From JBKECY01 sp047975025 (lineage in GTDB: Bacteria; Bacillota; Clostridia; Lachnospirales; Lachnospiraceae): 64,000 bases of DNA. Below the pieces are notes generated by a model. The model saw only the letters and a program-made list of their open reading frames with translations. It did no database searches and had not been told where the DNA came from. The position numbers and the translations under genes are program-made. Location of the stretch: the NCBI GenBank assembly GCA_047975025.1, contig JBKECY010000037.1:39622-103621 (forward strand), written 5' to 3'. Positions 9,342 through 16,551 of the stretch are shown piece by piece; position 1 is the first letter of the stretch; every line of letters begins with the position of its first letter.

Positions 9342-9545
9342 TTACTCTTTTACCTCGGGCAGTCCCGCCAGGCTTGTCAGTAGCGACAGAAGCCCGGCAA
9401 GCAGGCTGGCGGATACGACAACCTTCCAGTCTACGGCGGAAATTATGACGGCAGTTCCAATCATTGCGATTGCAGTTTGTGCGATTGTTTTGACTGCTCT
9501 GGTAGCGGCTGCTTCCCACCAGACGGTATTTGTTAATCTTCGCAT
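9342..9545 (-). CDS. Small phage holin-like protein, r1t type
   Basis: This 67-residue protein has two predicted membrane helices: about 20-38 (AIAMIGTAVIISAV) and 42-60 (VVVSASLLAGLLSLLTSLAG). The N-terminal TRAVKTIAQ and the DWKVVVS turn between the helices match the r1t-type phage holin pattern. Such holins form membrane pores that release a phage endolysin. ATG 9545 follows GGGAGGGGATACT. A TATAAT lies at 9595-9600 on the minus strand without a recognisable -35. No endolysin or other phage gene lies nearby, so this is an orphan. It could be a prophage remnant or a domesticated gene. Confidence 0.7.
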   Translation of the reverse strand: MRRLTNTVWWEAAATRAVKTIAQTAIAMIGTAVIISAVDWKVVVSASLLAGLLSLLTSLAGLPEVKE

Positions 9546-9713
9546 AGTATCCCCTCCCATAGTTATTCATAGTTTACGTGCTCTTTATATGAATATTATA
9601 GCAGATAGGAGTGAGTGAGTGTGTGCGTTTTATCCGATTGGTTCATGTCTAAAATGCATATTTAGTTGCGGAGTAATTATGGTTGAACAATGAAAAACAC
9701 TATTTTATGGTTT

Positions 9714-10409
9714 CTACTTACAGACTATTATATTAAGTAAATCCTGTGGGAGTTCTGGTTTTAAATCCTGATAGGCCAAGCCTTTTTTTATTGCATATAC
9801 TAAGGTATAAGGCATTTTGACTTGTGCATTCTTTTCAAAAACCAGAGAAATACGGTAGGGTTCAGTTATATAATCTGATCCCTGGCATAGCATTGTTGTG
9901 GTTGGAAATAAAATGTTATGATAATCGCACGATGAGTTACTAAAGCCCAAAAGTCCATCGGTATAAATTAGACCAACCTGGAATTTATTATATTGGGTGA
10001 TGGTATCCTTTTGTCCAATACGATAAATCGAACAATTATGGTAGTTTAAAAGAGAGGGGAGTACTGATAACTTTTGACTGACAGTTTTTTTGTTATGAGT
10101 AAATTGAACTAAGTATTCTTCGTCTAAGTTGTTGTCTAAACAGCGCTCAAAAAAAGCAGATTTACTAGTACTATTTCTGGTATTGATATTAAACCCCGTT
10201 AAATGAGCAAAAGAACTTTTACGAAACGAAACAATATGATGTTTATATTCTTGGAGTGTGGGAATAAAATAGACGAATAAAATGTCCTTATCAACATAAT
10301 TATTATAGATTACTGCAGATTTTGTAAGTTGTATGATTATTTCTTCATAGGAATAAACTTTTTTACCTGAACGAATTTGAGAAATATTAGTCATATGATT
10401 TCCAATCAT
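9714..10409 (-). CDS. PBECR4-like putative nuclease-domain protein
   Basis: This roughly 231-residue protein contains VSFRKSSFAHLTGFN (about residues 55-69). This resembles the F-x-HL-x-G core of the PBECR4 domain, one of the barnase/EndoU/colicin E5-D/RelE-like nuclease families predicted from phage polyvalent proteins. Later hydrophobic strands (QVGLIYTDGLLGF, YRISLVFEK) would complete such a fold. Codons are AT-rich compared with the flanks. The start is uncertain: ATG 10409 directly follows the terminator of the RNA described next, ATG 10394 has a weak GGAAAT, and ATG 10427 lies inside the terminator. Poor initiation plus an upstream terminator implies low expression. Nuclease activity is inference. 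Confidence 0.55.
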   Translation of the reverse strand: MIGNHMTNISQIRSGKKVYSYEEIIIQLTKSAVIYNNYVDKDILFVYFIPTLQEYKHHIVSFRKSSFAHLTGFNINTRNSTSKSAFFERCLDNNLDEEYLVQFTHNKKTVSQKLSVLPSLLNYHNCSIYRIGQKDTITQYNKFQVGLIYTDGLLGFSNSSCDYHNILFPTTTMLCQGSDYITEPYRISLVFEKNAQVKMPYTLVYAIKKGLAYQDLKPELPQDLLNIIVCK

Positions 10410-10410
10410 T

Positions 10411-10438
10411 AAAAAAGTCCCAACCAAAAAGTTGAGAC
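10411..10438 (-). terminator. Intrinsic terminator between the structured RNA and the PBECR4-like gene
   Basis: GTCTCAAC and GTTGGGAC pair over 8 bp (one G-T) around a TTTTTG loop and are followed by six T residues. The T-run ends one base before a candidate start codon of the downstream gene, so that gene would be expressed mainly by read-through. Confidence 0.85.
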
Positions 10439-10653
10439 TCTTGAATAATCTATTTCGCTAATTTTTAAGTTGCCTGTCAACTGGATGTAACATGTTGGGT
10501 CAACTCCAACGGCAGTACAGGTTTTTAGGTTGTTAGCGCAACCGAGGAAGCTCCTTATCCTCATAGGAAGTGATTCATTATTAACCACCCGGCTCCTATA
10601 TTCAAGACCAAAAGTCTTAATATACATAAAATACAAGTAATATTTTTATTGGT
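10411..10653 (-). ncRNA. Structured RNA of about 243 nt upstream of the PBECR4-like gene
   Basis: A strong promoter and an intrinsic terminator delimit a transcript with no convincing gene inside. Reading 5' to 3' on the minus strand there are six stem-loops. The first is a 7-bp hairpin (10620-10602). The second is a 13-bp bulged hairpin (10599-10563), and the third is GAGGA/TCCTC. The remaining three carry a GTTG..CAAC theme: GGTTG-CGCTAA-CAACC at 10543-10528, GTTGG/CCAAC at 10510-10494, and AGTTG-ACAGG-CAACT at 10482-10468. Two loops pair perfectly with single-stranded segments (10538-10533 with 10461-10456; 10477-10473 with 10521-10517), which would form pseudoknots. It matches no riboswitch or T-box that I can recognise. 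The 5' end is inferred from the promoter. Confidence 0.6.
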
Positions 10654-10659
10654 AACTTA

Positions 10660-10687
10660 ATTATAACAAATCATATTGACATGTCAA
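10660..10687 (-). promoter_or_regulatory. Consensus promoter for the structured RNA
   Basis: Perfect TTGACA and perfect TATAAT are separated by 16 bases on the minus strand, predicting a start near 10653. It is the closest promoter match to consensus in the window. Confidence 0.85.
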
Positions 10688-11011
10688 GAGACTGCCCAAT
10701 ATTTAATTGTTTGTTTTGCCAGAGATAGGTTTTCTTTAATGAAAAATTTAGAAATGTATCAAATCAACAATTGCTTACTGGGTGAACTACATTAAATGCT
10801 AATGTTTTGTTTTCCCTGCTCAATTCTCGCAATATATGATTTATATGATGACTTATAAGATGTCCAAACTGCATTTCATGGGATCCAGACCATTGCCTCT
10901 TTTTTCGCATCCAAAGAATGGAATCAAGAAAAGAGACTCTTAAAAGCGGCAGGACATGGGGAAACTAGAGTATGAGATAGTAGAATATACTAGGAGCAGA
11001 TTCAAAAAGAC
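10688..11011. other. AT-rich stretch without recognisable genes
   Basis: Between the RNA promoter and the tRNA-Gly terminator I see only short, unsupported frames; the longest, about 38 codons starting near 10958 on the plus strand, runs into the tRNA and looks fortuitous. Base composition matches the AT-rich patch to the left. It may be a decayed remnant of a mobile segment. Confidence 0.5.
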
Positions 11012-11058
11012 AAAAGAAAACCCCCAAACCACTGAAAGTTCAATGAATTTAGGGTGTT
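11012..11058 (-). terminator. Intrinsic terminator of tRNA-Gly
   Basis: AACACCCTAAA pairs with TTTGGGGGTT with one mismatch, an inner CATTGAA/TTCAGTG stem extends it, and TTTTCTTTT follows on the minus strand, 8 bases after the tRNA 3' end. Confidence 0.65.
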
Positions 11059-11065
11059 CAAGAAA

Positions 11066-11138
11066 AGCGTGAGACGGGATTCGAACCCGCGACCCCAACC
11101 TTGGCAAGGTTGTACTCTACCAACTGAGCCACTCACGC
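11066..11138 (-). tRNA. tRNA-Gly (anticodon GCC)
   Basis: A full cloverleaf can be drawn: acceptor GCGTGAG/CTCACGC, D-arm GGCTCAGTTGGTAGAG, anticodon stem CAACC/GGTTG with loop TTGCCAA (anticodon GCC), and T-arm GCGGGTTCGAATCCCGT. The 3' CCA is not encoded. It has its own promoter and terminator. Confidence 0.95.
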
Positions 11139-11167
11139 ATGCGCTCTTTAACTTAGCGACATGTGAT

Positions 11168-11196
11168 ACTATACTACATTTTCAGAGTGATGTCAA
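11168..11196 (-). promoter_or_regulatory. Promoter for tRNA-Gly
   Basis: TTGACA and TATAGT on the minus strand are separated by 17 bases, about 30 bases before the mature tRNA 5' end. Confidence 0.75.
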
Positions 11197-11220
11197 TTAC
11201 TAAAATTAAATTTTTTGCTT

Positions 11221-11679
11221 TTAATCAGAGTCAGTCGAGGATGGATGAATCATAGAGGAATATTCTGAGATTTCAAAACCCATGCGCTCGTATAATTTCT
11301 GCAGATGTGCTTTGTTTGATACAAATTCCAGGCGAAATGTTTTGATCCCTTCAGACAAATGAGTTTTCATATATTCTAAAAATGCTGTTCCAAGCCCCTT
11401 GCCTTGAAATGCTTCTGCAATGTACAATTCATCTAAAATCGCCACCATACCGCCGCCCTCCATGGAATAAGTATAGCATAGGATGGCATAGCCGGCCGGC
11501 TTAGAATCCACTTCAATTATAAAACCATCAATATAAGGACTGTCAGCAACGATTTCTTCAAAAGCCTGCTTCATATGATTCGGAGGAATCGGCTTGGATA
11601 CGGAATCTGTTGCATAGAATTCCCGGGCAAATACAAGAAAAATTTCCAGATCTGTGGGCTTGAATTTTCTGATTTTCAT
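11221..11679 (-). CDS. GNAT-family N-acetyltransferase
   Basis: This 152-residue GCN5-related acetyltransferase transfers the acetyl group of acetyl-CoA to an unknown amine or protein. The acetyl-CoA loop appears as QGKGLGTAFLEYM near residue 95, after the beta-strand VAILDELYIAE. The C-terminal LQKLYERMGFE is the usual motif B. The start is ATG 11679, just after a weak GAGGT. It is transcribed alone, divergent from the cupin regulator. The substrate cannot be predicted. Confidence 0.85.
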   Translation of the reverse strand: MKIRKFKPTDLEIFLVFAREFYATDSVSKPIPPNHMKQAFEEIVADSPYIDGFIIEVDSKPAGYAILCYTYSMEGGGMVAILDELYIAEAFQGKGLGTAFLEYMKTHLSEGIKTFRLEFVSNKAHLQKLYERMGFEISEYSSMIHPSSTDSD

Positions 11680-11727
11680 ACATATACCTCATAGCGCGTA
11701 CTTCTTTTGGGTACCATTATGTATACA

Positions 11728-11756
11728 TATGTACCATATAGTGTATTAAAAGTCAA
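11728..11756 (-). promoter_or_regulatory. Promoter for the GNAT gene, overlapping a palindrome
   Basis: TTGACT and TACATA are 17 bases apart on the minus strand. The -10 region overlaps ATGTATACAT flanked by GGTAC and GTACC arms (11709-11735), an operator-like arrangement. Confidence 0.45.
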
Positions 11757-11816
11757 TTGAATCTCCCCTTTTAGTTTCCCAAATCACAAGAGGTAAGAGA
11801 AGAAAAAAATCTATAA

Positions 11817-11905
11817 TGCGTTATGACATACGAAAATAATAAAAAAATACTGTAAAATCAGAATATAAAATGACTATTGACAATATAACGCACAAGTAGT
11901 AAAGT
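11817..11905 (+). promoter_or_regulatory. Promoter and paired half-sites upstream of the cupin regulator
   Basis: TTGACA at 11877-11882 is followed 17 bases later by a weak -10 (TAAAGT). The inverted octamers TGCGTTAT (11817-11824) and ATAACGCA (11885-11892) lie 60 bases apart, the second in the promoter spacer. This would suit autorepression by the adjacent XRE protein; that is inference. Confidence 0.45.
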
Positions 11906-11945
11906 GGTGTGTAGTTGCAGCAAAACAGGAACAGGTGAGGTGCCA

Positions 11946-12554
11946 ATGAAAAAGAATATGGATGTATTAAGCTATAATCTCTCTCTGAATCTCAAACGGA
12001 TTCGCAACGCCAGGAATCTAAGTCTTGATGCCGTAGCGGATCAGACCGGTATCAGCAAAAGTATGCTTGGACAAATCGAACGAGGTCAGTCAGTGCCAAC
12101 GATTGCGGTGTTAGGGAAGCTGGCAGATGGCCTGCGGGTAGATTATCGAGAACTTCTTTCAACACAGGGACAGGACGAGTATATCATACGAAAAAGTACG
12201 TTTGTCCCCAGCCGGGACCATCGGGATAATTACAAGGTCTATACATATTTTCCTTATGAGGCTTCTCGGAATTTTGAAGTGTATCAAATTCAGGTACTGC
12301 CGCAAAAAGCATATGAAACTGCATCACATGGGGAAAACACAGTTGAATATGTTATGGTAAATGAGGGGACACTGACTTTAATTCTGCCGGACAAAACCCA
12401 CGTCCTGGAGGCGGGGGATGCGATTCGCTTCAATACTGACCGGCCGCATACATATAAAAATGAGGACAGCGAACAAAGCTTGATGCTTACGATTGTGTTT
12501 ACGCGGGAAGGCACCGCAGAAGCGTGGCATCTGATGAAGGAGGAGACAAAATGA
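11946..12554 (+). CDS. XRE-cupin transcriptional regulator
   Basis: This 202-residue DNA-binding protein has an N-terminal XRE helix-turn-helix (about 14-68, with LDAVADQTGISKSMLGQIERGQ) and a C-terminal cupin_2 sensor domain (about 115-190, with EYVMVNEGTLTLIL and LEAGDAIRFNTDRPHTYKN). Family members such as PuuR sense small metabolites and control nearby catabolic genes. ATG 11946 follows GGTGAGGTGCC; an upstream frame extension has no ribosome site. The stop overlaps the aminotransferase start by 4 bases (ATGA). It is therefore likely that the regulator and the enzyme respond to the same amine or amino acid. Confidence 0.88.
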   Translation: MKKNMDVLSYNLSLNLKRIRNARNLSLDAVADQTGISKSMLGQIERGQSVPTIAVLGKLADGLRVDYRELLSTQGQDEYIIRKSTFVPSRDHRDNYKVYTYFPYEASRNFEVYQIQVLPQKAYETASHGENTVEYVMVNEGTLTLILPDKTHVLEAGDAIRFNTDRPHTYKNEDSEQSLMLTIVFTREGTAEAWHLMKEETK

Positions 12555-13771
12555 AATTACAGGAATGCGGTAAAAACGCCGAAGAAATCAAGGCATTAAA
12601 CGAAACCTATATGATCAGCACCTATGCAAGGTTTGATTTCGTATGTGAATCAGCCAGTGGGATGTATTTGTACGATGAGAATCATACGCCATATCTGGAT
12701 TTCTATGGTGGAATCGCTGTAAACAGTACGGGCAACTGCAATGAAAAGGTGGTAGAAGCAGTGCGGGAACAGGCGTTGGATGTTATTCACACCTTTAACT
12801 ATCCCCATACGATCCCCCAAGCCTTATTGGCAGAGAAAATCTGCACGACACTTGGATATGATAAAATTTTCTATCAGAATTCCGGAGCAGAGGCAAATGA
12901 AGCCATGATTAAGATGGCACGAAAATACGGGGTGGATAAATACGGTGAAGAGCATTATCAGATCATCACTGCCAAGAATAGTTTTCATGGGCGTACCTAT
13001 GGAGCACTCTCGGCTACCGGACAGCCGGATAATGCCTGCCAGATTGGCTTTAAGCCTATGCTTCCAGGATTTCAGTATGCGGACTTTAACGATGTTGCAT
13101 CCTTTCGGCGTTTGGTGACAAAAGATACGACAGCCATTATGCTGGAGCCAATACAAGGGGAAGGCGGGGTGCTGCCTGCAACGCAGGAGTTCATGACCGG
13201 GATTGCAGATTTATGCAAAGAGCATGATATATTGCTGTTAGTAGATGAGATACAGACCGGTTGGTGCAGGACCGGTGAGATCATGGGGTATATGCACTAC
13301 GGTATCAAACCGGATATTGTGTCTATGGCCAAGGCGATGGGAGGCGGAATGCCAATCTCGGCGATTGTCACATCTGAGGCGATTGCGCAAGCTTTTTCCG
13401 CAGGTTCTCATGGCACGACTTACGGAGGAAATGCCGTATGCTGTGCGGCATCTCTGGCACAGATTACAGAGCTTTTGGAGCGTGATCTGGCAAAAAATGC
13501 AGCAGTATTGGGAGAGCGCTTTATGGAACAGCTTCGCAGACTGCCGGGCGTGAAAGAAGTACGCGGCCGGGGACTGCTTGTAGGTGTGGAATATCATGCA
13601 CCGGTCGGTGCGGCAGTTAAAAAGAAGTGTCTGGAGAAGAAATTACTGGTGACTTTAATCGGGGATCGTATTATCCGTATGGTTCCGCCTCTGATATTGA
13701 CACAGGAACACGTTGATCAGGCGGTCGCCATTCTGGATGAAGCTTCCCGAGAGGTTAGTAAAGCCAGCTAA
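12551..13771 (+). CDS. Class III PLP aminotransferase (ArgD/GabT-like)
   Basis: This 406-residue pyridoxal-phosphate enzyme resembles acetylornithine aminotransferase. It has the N-terminal LDFYGGIAVNSTGN, the phosphate-binding NSGAEANEAMIKMAR, SFHGRTYGALSATGQ, the DEIQTGWCRTG motif and the PLP lysine in SMAKAMGGGMP. It starts at ATG 12551 behind GGAGG and overlaps the regulator gene. No other arginine genes are nearby, so the substrate is more likely ornithine, GABA or another omega-amino compound than N-acetylornithine; that is inference from the XRE-cupin partner. Confidence 0.85.
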   Translation: MKLQECGKNAEEIKALNETYMISTYARFDFVCESASGMYLYDENHTPYLDFYGGIAVNSTGNCNEKVVEAVREQALDVIHTFNYPHTIPQALLAEKICTTLGYDKIFYQNSGAEANEAMIKMARKYGVDKYGEEHYQIITAKNSFHGRTYGALSATGQPDNACQIGFKPMLPGFQYADFNDVASFRRLVTKDTTAIMLEPIQGEGGVLPATQEFMTGIADLCKEHDILLLVDEIQTGWCRTGEIMGYMHYGIKPDIVSMAKAMGGGMPISAIVTSEAIAQAFSAGSHGTTYGGNAVCCAASLAQITELLERDLAKNAAVLGERFMEQLRRLPGVKEVRGRGLLVGVEYHAPVGAAVKKKCLEKKLLVTLIGDRIIRMVPPLILTQEHVDQAVAILDEASREVSKAS

Positions 13772-13793
13772 TAAGTGAAGGTGGTACAAAGAA

Positions 13794-13834
13794 AGAGGCT
13801 CTTGTTTCGGTTATTGAAACAAGGGCCTCTTTTT
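13794..13834 (+). terminator. Intrinsic terminator after the aminotransferase gene
   Basis: AGAGGC-x-CTTGTTTC pairs with its complement around a 7-base loop (one mismatch) and is followed by TTTTT. It also lies at the 3' end of the convergent Mga-like gene. Confidence 0.85.
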
Positions 13835-13840
13835 GGCTGC

Positions 13841-15268
13841 CTAGGTCAGTGTATAGACTAGTTTGAAAATCTCAAATAAGCTGCTGTCACTTGGATAGTC
13901 ATTGATAATAATCTGCTGTCTGTGGTACGGAAGATTTGACATAGTTGTTATGACGGCATCATAGGGCGCTAGTGACGGCAGTGAATCGCTGGGAAAGCCA
14001 ATCGTCTTAATCGTGATATGAATAGAGCTCTCTTCGCATATATAGCGCCTTAAAAGGGTAGCTATAAAATCGGCATGATGCCGCCCGCGGTCGCTTACCA
14101 CCAGCAGACGCTTTGTAGGTGGTGTGACAATCATAGCCGGGTAAGCCATATATGTAAAGAAAATCAGGCTGTCTAGCGGAAGCGGTATAGTAAGCTTAGT
14201 AGTATCTGTAAACTTCCGGGCAGCAGTATCGAATACGCGATACGTTCTGTCATTGTTTTTGCGCATCCCCTCCACAAAATACGTATCTCTGGGAAATAAG
14301 GAGGCCATTTCAAAAGGAAATGACTTGGTAAACACATAGAGGCTGCACAGCATGAGCTCTAAGCGTTGCAGCTCCTGTGGGGTCGGTTTCAGGTTTAATA
14401 CCGACATAATTGTGGCGAACAACTGATGTATAGCGACTTCCACAAGAGGCCGCTCTTTAGGATCCATTCGGCCATAGGCCATAGTTTCAATGTATTCGTG
14501 AATGGGTTGTGAGTTGGACTGTGAGATATTCTTGAATACCGAAGTAATGTGCCGCATCTTGTAGGCTGGGAGTTTCCGGGGAAATGTATAATCCGATGGA
14601 ATACAAAACCCCTGATCTTCCCGAATCAGCGAGGCGAGATACAGCATGTCGTAGAAAGAAGCGGATACCTCGAACTGAGCGGCTTCGTTGTCAGGCAGGA
14701 TATCGCGTCTGACAATACTGCGAATAATCGAAAAATCAAGCCCTCGAAAGTAGGTGTCATGATATAAGCCATGCATTTTAATCAGGAAAAAGGAGAAGAA
14801 TCTGCGGACATAAATTTCATTTTCGGAGTGAATATAATATTTACTGCGGTCATTATGTATCTTGATTCCGAACTGACGAAGCCGTAAGTTGATCTTCGGA
14901 AGCAGCCGGGATAATGTTGATGGACTGACGAACAGCTCCTTGGAAAAAAAGTCGGTGGAGCTGTAAGGATGAAAGAATATTGATTCAATCCATCGGATAG
15001 CCACAGAATCACTTAGGATGTCAGAGATTACCTGCTGGATGGCATAAATACTTTGTGTAATAATTCTAAAACCCTGATGCATGGAAGTCTGCACATCAAG
15101 ATGATTTCCCCAGCGCTGTTTTAAAGACTCAATATCATAGAGAATCGTACGCTCAGACACCTCCAGTCGTTCGGCCAGAGCCTTGGCAGTCATCCAGGAA
15201 TCTTTCTGAATCAGTATCTCTGTAATTTTGATGATACGTTGAGAATAAGGGTCTAAAAGTCGTCTCAT
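13841..15268 (-). CDS. Mga/BglG-like transcriptional regulator with EIIB-like tail
   Basis: This is a 475-residue regulator. It carries an N-terminal winged helix (about 8-60, TAKALAERLEVSERTILYDIESL) and a second Mga-type helix-turn-helix (about 95-160, SKELFVSPSTLSRLLPKINLRL). A helical middle region follows, then a C-terminal PTS EIIB-like fold (about 385-470, KRLLVVSDRGRHHADF). This order resembles Mga/AtxA virulence regulators and sugar-linked antiterminators. No PTS genes lie nearby, so the target is unknown. The start is ATG 15268, with a TATAAT-like sequence about 40 bases upstream. It is transcribed alone. Confidence 0.8.
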   Translation of the reverse strand: MRRLLDPYSQRIIKITEILIQKDSWMTAKALAERLEVSERTILYDIESLKQRWGNHLDVQTSMHQGFRIITQSIYAIQQVISDILSDSVAIRWIESIFFHPYSSTDFFSKELFVSPSTLSRLLPKINLRLRQFGIKIHNDRSKYYIHSENEIYVRRFFSFFLIKMHGLYHDTYFRGLDFSIIRSIVRRDILPDNEAAQFEVSASFYDMLYLASLIREDQGFCIPSDYTFPRKLPAYKMRHITSVFKNISQSNSQPIHEYIETMAYGRMDPKERPLVEVAIHQLFATIMSVLNLKPTPQELQRLELMLCSLYVFTKSFPFEMASLFPRDTYFVEGMRKNNDRTYRVFDTAARKFTDTTKLTIPLPLDSLIFFTYMAYPAMIVTPPTKRLLVVSDRGRHHADFIATLLRRYICEESSIHITIKTIGFPSDSLPSLAPYDAVITTMSNLPYHRQQIIINDYPSDSSLFEIFKLVYTLT

Positions 15269-15685
15269 AGTCGTTGTTATTACCTTTCTGGAAAGTCTTT
15301 TTATACATAATATTATATAATATCCTTTGGAAAACCGTAAAGATTTATTTGCATTCTGAGCCCTCGAAGGGCTAGGTGGTGAATGTTGTTAAATCAATGA
15401 AAACGTCAACTATTGCATATGCATATGAGCATTATGATTGAAAACTGCCCCTTTTTGAGTCAAAAGTCCTATGAAAAAACTTCAATTGAAGTTTTTTTTT
15501 GATGCAAAAAAGTGATTTCCCCAGACTGGTGCGGAAAACACCAAATACCTCATAGCATACTGAAAACGGTGCTGAACTACTTGCCGCAAAATTGGTGTAT
15601 AGTGAAATTCGGATGTGTGGAATCGTGTATCCGCGCTGTTAGTGGACAAGGATAGTGCGGATAGGGTATGGGAGGATAGTTGCAT
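15269..15685. other. Intergenic region with several palindromes
   Basis: This 417-base region between the divergent Mga-like and hypothetical genes has no credible gene. It holds AGCCCT-CGA-AGGGCT (15358-15372), the perfect palindrome CATATGCATATG (15416-15427), and AAAAAACTTCAATTGAAG with its complement (15474-15497), followed by a further T-run. The last could end a plus-strand transcript. The others look like operators. Confidence 0.5.
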
Positions 15686-16042
15686 ATGGGAAAGAAATAC
15701 GGGCATGGTCTTAACGAAGTAAGGGCACTGGCGCTCCAGCATAAAAAGTGGTTAAGCAGCGAGGCATTTCAGAAAACCCGGGAGAATATGTATCCGTTGG
15801 AAGAGAATGAAATCGACAAAGTGAACATGATACTGGGAATCTTCCGCATGTTTACCGAGACCAAAAGAACGCAAGAAGAAGGAAGCGTTATTGAACTCAA
15901 CAGCGATTTGGACGCGGCGGAACTAGAAACAGTCAGACTCATTATGCACAATGCCGGCTGGAGCCTGACCTGTGTGCAGGGGCTGCTGAGAGCTCAGGCC
16001 TTTATCCTGTCATTGGAGCAAAAGGAAAAAATTATAATTTAG
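15686..16042 (+). CDS. Hypothetical protein upstream of an Rrf2 regulator
   Basis: This 118-residue charged, mostly helical protein is not one I recognise. It has no signal peptide, membrane segment or cysteine motif (one cysteine only). ATG 15686 lies 10 bases after GGAGG; an in-frame TTG at 15680 is the alternative. Its stop is 11 bases before the Rrf2 gene, so the two are co-transcribed. It may be an accessory or partner protein of the regulator; no function can be assigned. Confidence 0.7.
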   Translation: MGKKYGHGLNEVRALALQHKKWLSSEAFQKTRENMYPLEENEIDKVNMILGIFRMFTETKRTQEEGSVIELNSDLDAAELETVRLIMHNAGWSLTCVQGLLRAQAFILSLEQKEKIII

Positions 16043-16053
16043 GAGGTAGCATT

Positions 16054-16461
16054 ATGTTAATAACAAAAGAATGTGATTATGCAGTAAGAATTTTACGGGC
16101 ATTGACAGATAAATCAATGCTGAATGTCAAAGATATCTGCGCAGAGGAGGAAATTACCGTTCCGTTCGCCTATAAGATCCTTAATAAACTGCGGATGGCA
16201 GAACTGGTAGATGCCTATCGCGGCTCTAATGGAGGCTATGCTGCAACAGAAAAGGCCAAGAAGAGTACACTGCTGGATGTATACCAGGCCATAGATCCCA
16301 ACTTTTCAGTTGGAAGTAAGTTCAATATGTCCAAGACGAAAGCGTCTTATCCGGGAGCTTCGACAGATGGTAATATCCGGGAAGAGATTGAAACGTCCCA
16401 ACAGAATTTTTTTAAAGTATTGCAGCGCAAGACACTCCAGGAAGTATTTCGGGGCAGATGA
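16054..16461 (+). CDS. Rrf2-family transcriptional regulator lacking the Fe-S cysteine cluster
   Basis: This 135-residue winged-helix protein starts MLITKECDYAVRILRAL and has the recognition region EEEITVPFAYKILNKL and the wing YRGSNGGY. Rrf2 proteins such as IscR and NsrR use three cysteines near residues 90-110 to hold an Fe-S cluster. This protein has only C7 and C24, both in the DNA-binding part, so it cannot bind a cluster in that way. It may sense a small molecule (CymR type) or a partner such as the protein encoded just upstream. It has an AGGAGGT ribosome site. Confidence 0.85.
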   Translation: MLITKECDYAVRILRALTDKSMLNVKDICAEEEITVPFAYKILNKLRMAELVDAYRGSNGGYAATEKAKKSTLLDVYQAIDPNFSVGSKFNMSKTKASYPGASTDGNIREEIETSQQNFFKVLQRKTLQEVFRGR

Positions 16462-16551
16462 GAATATTCTGACTAAAATAAGCAAGATTTAAAGCGTTTT
16501 ATTTTTAAAAATGTGGTATAGTAAAAATAAAATGCAGGAGGTAGATACACG

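Noticed and set aside
10409..10636. A 75-codon minus-strand reading frame across the structured RNA
   Set aside because: It lacks a ribosome site, runs through several hairpins and the terminator, and has no protein-like composition. A non-coding RNA explains the region better.
10411..10653. T-box or amino-acid riboswitch
   Set aside because: There is no T-box core (AGGGTGGNACCGCG) near the terminator and no known riboswitch core, and the downstream gene is not metabolic.
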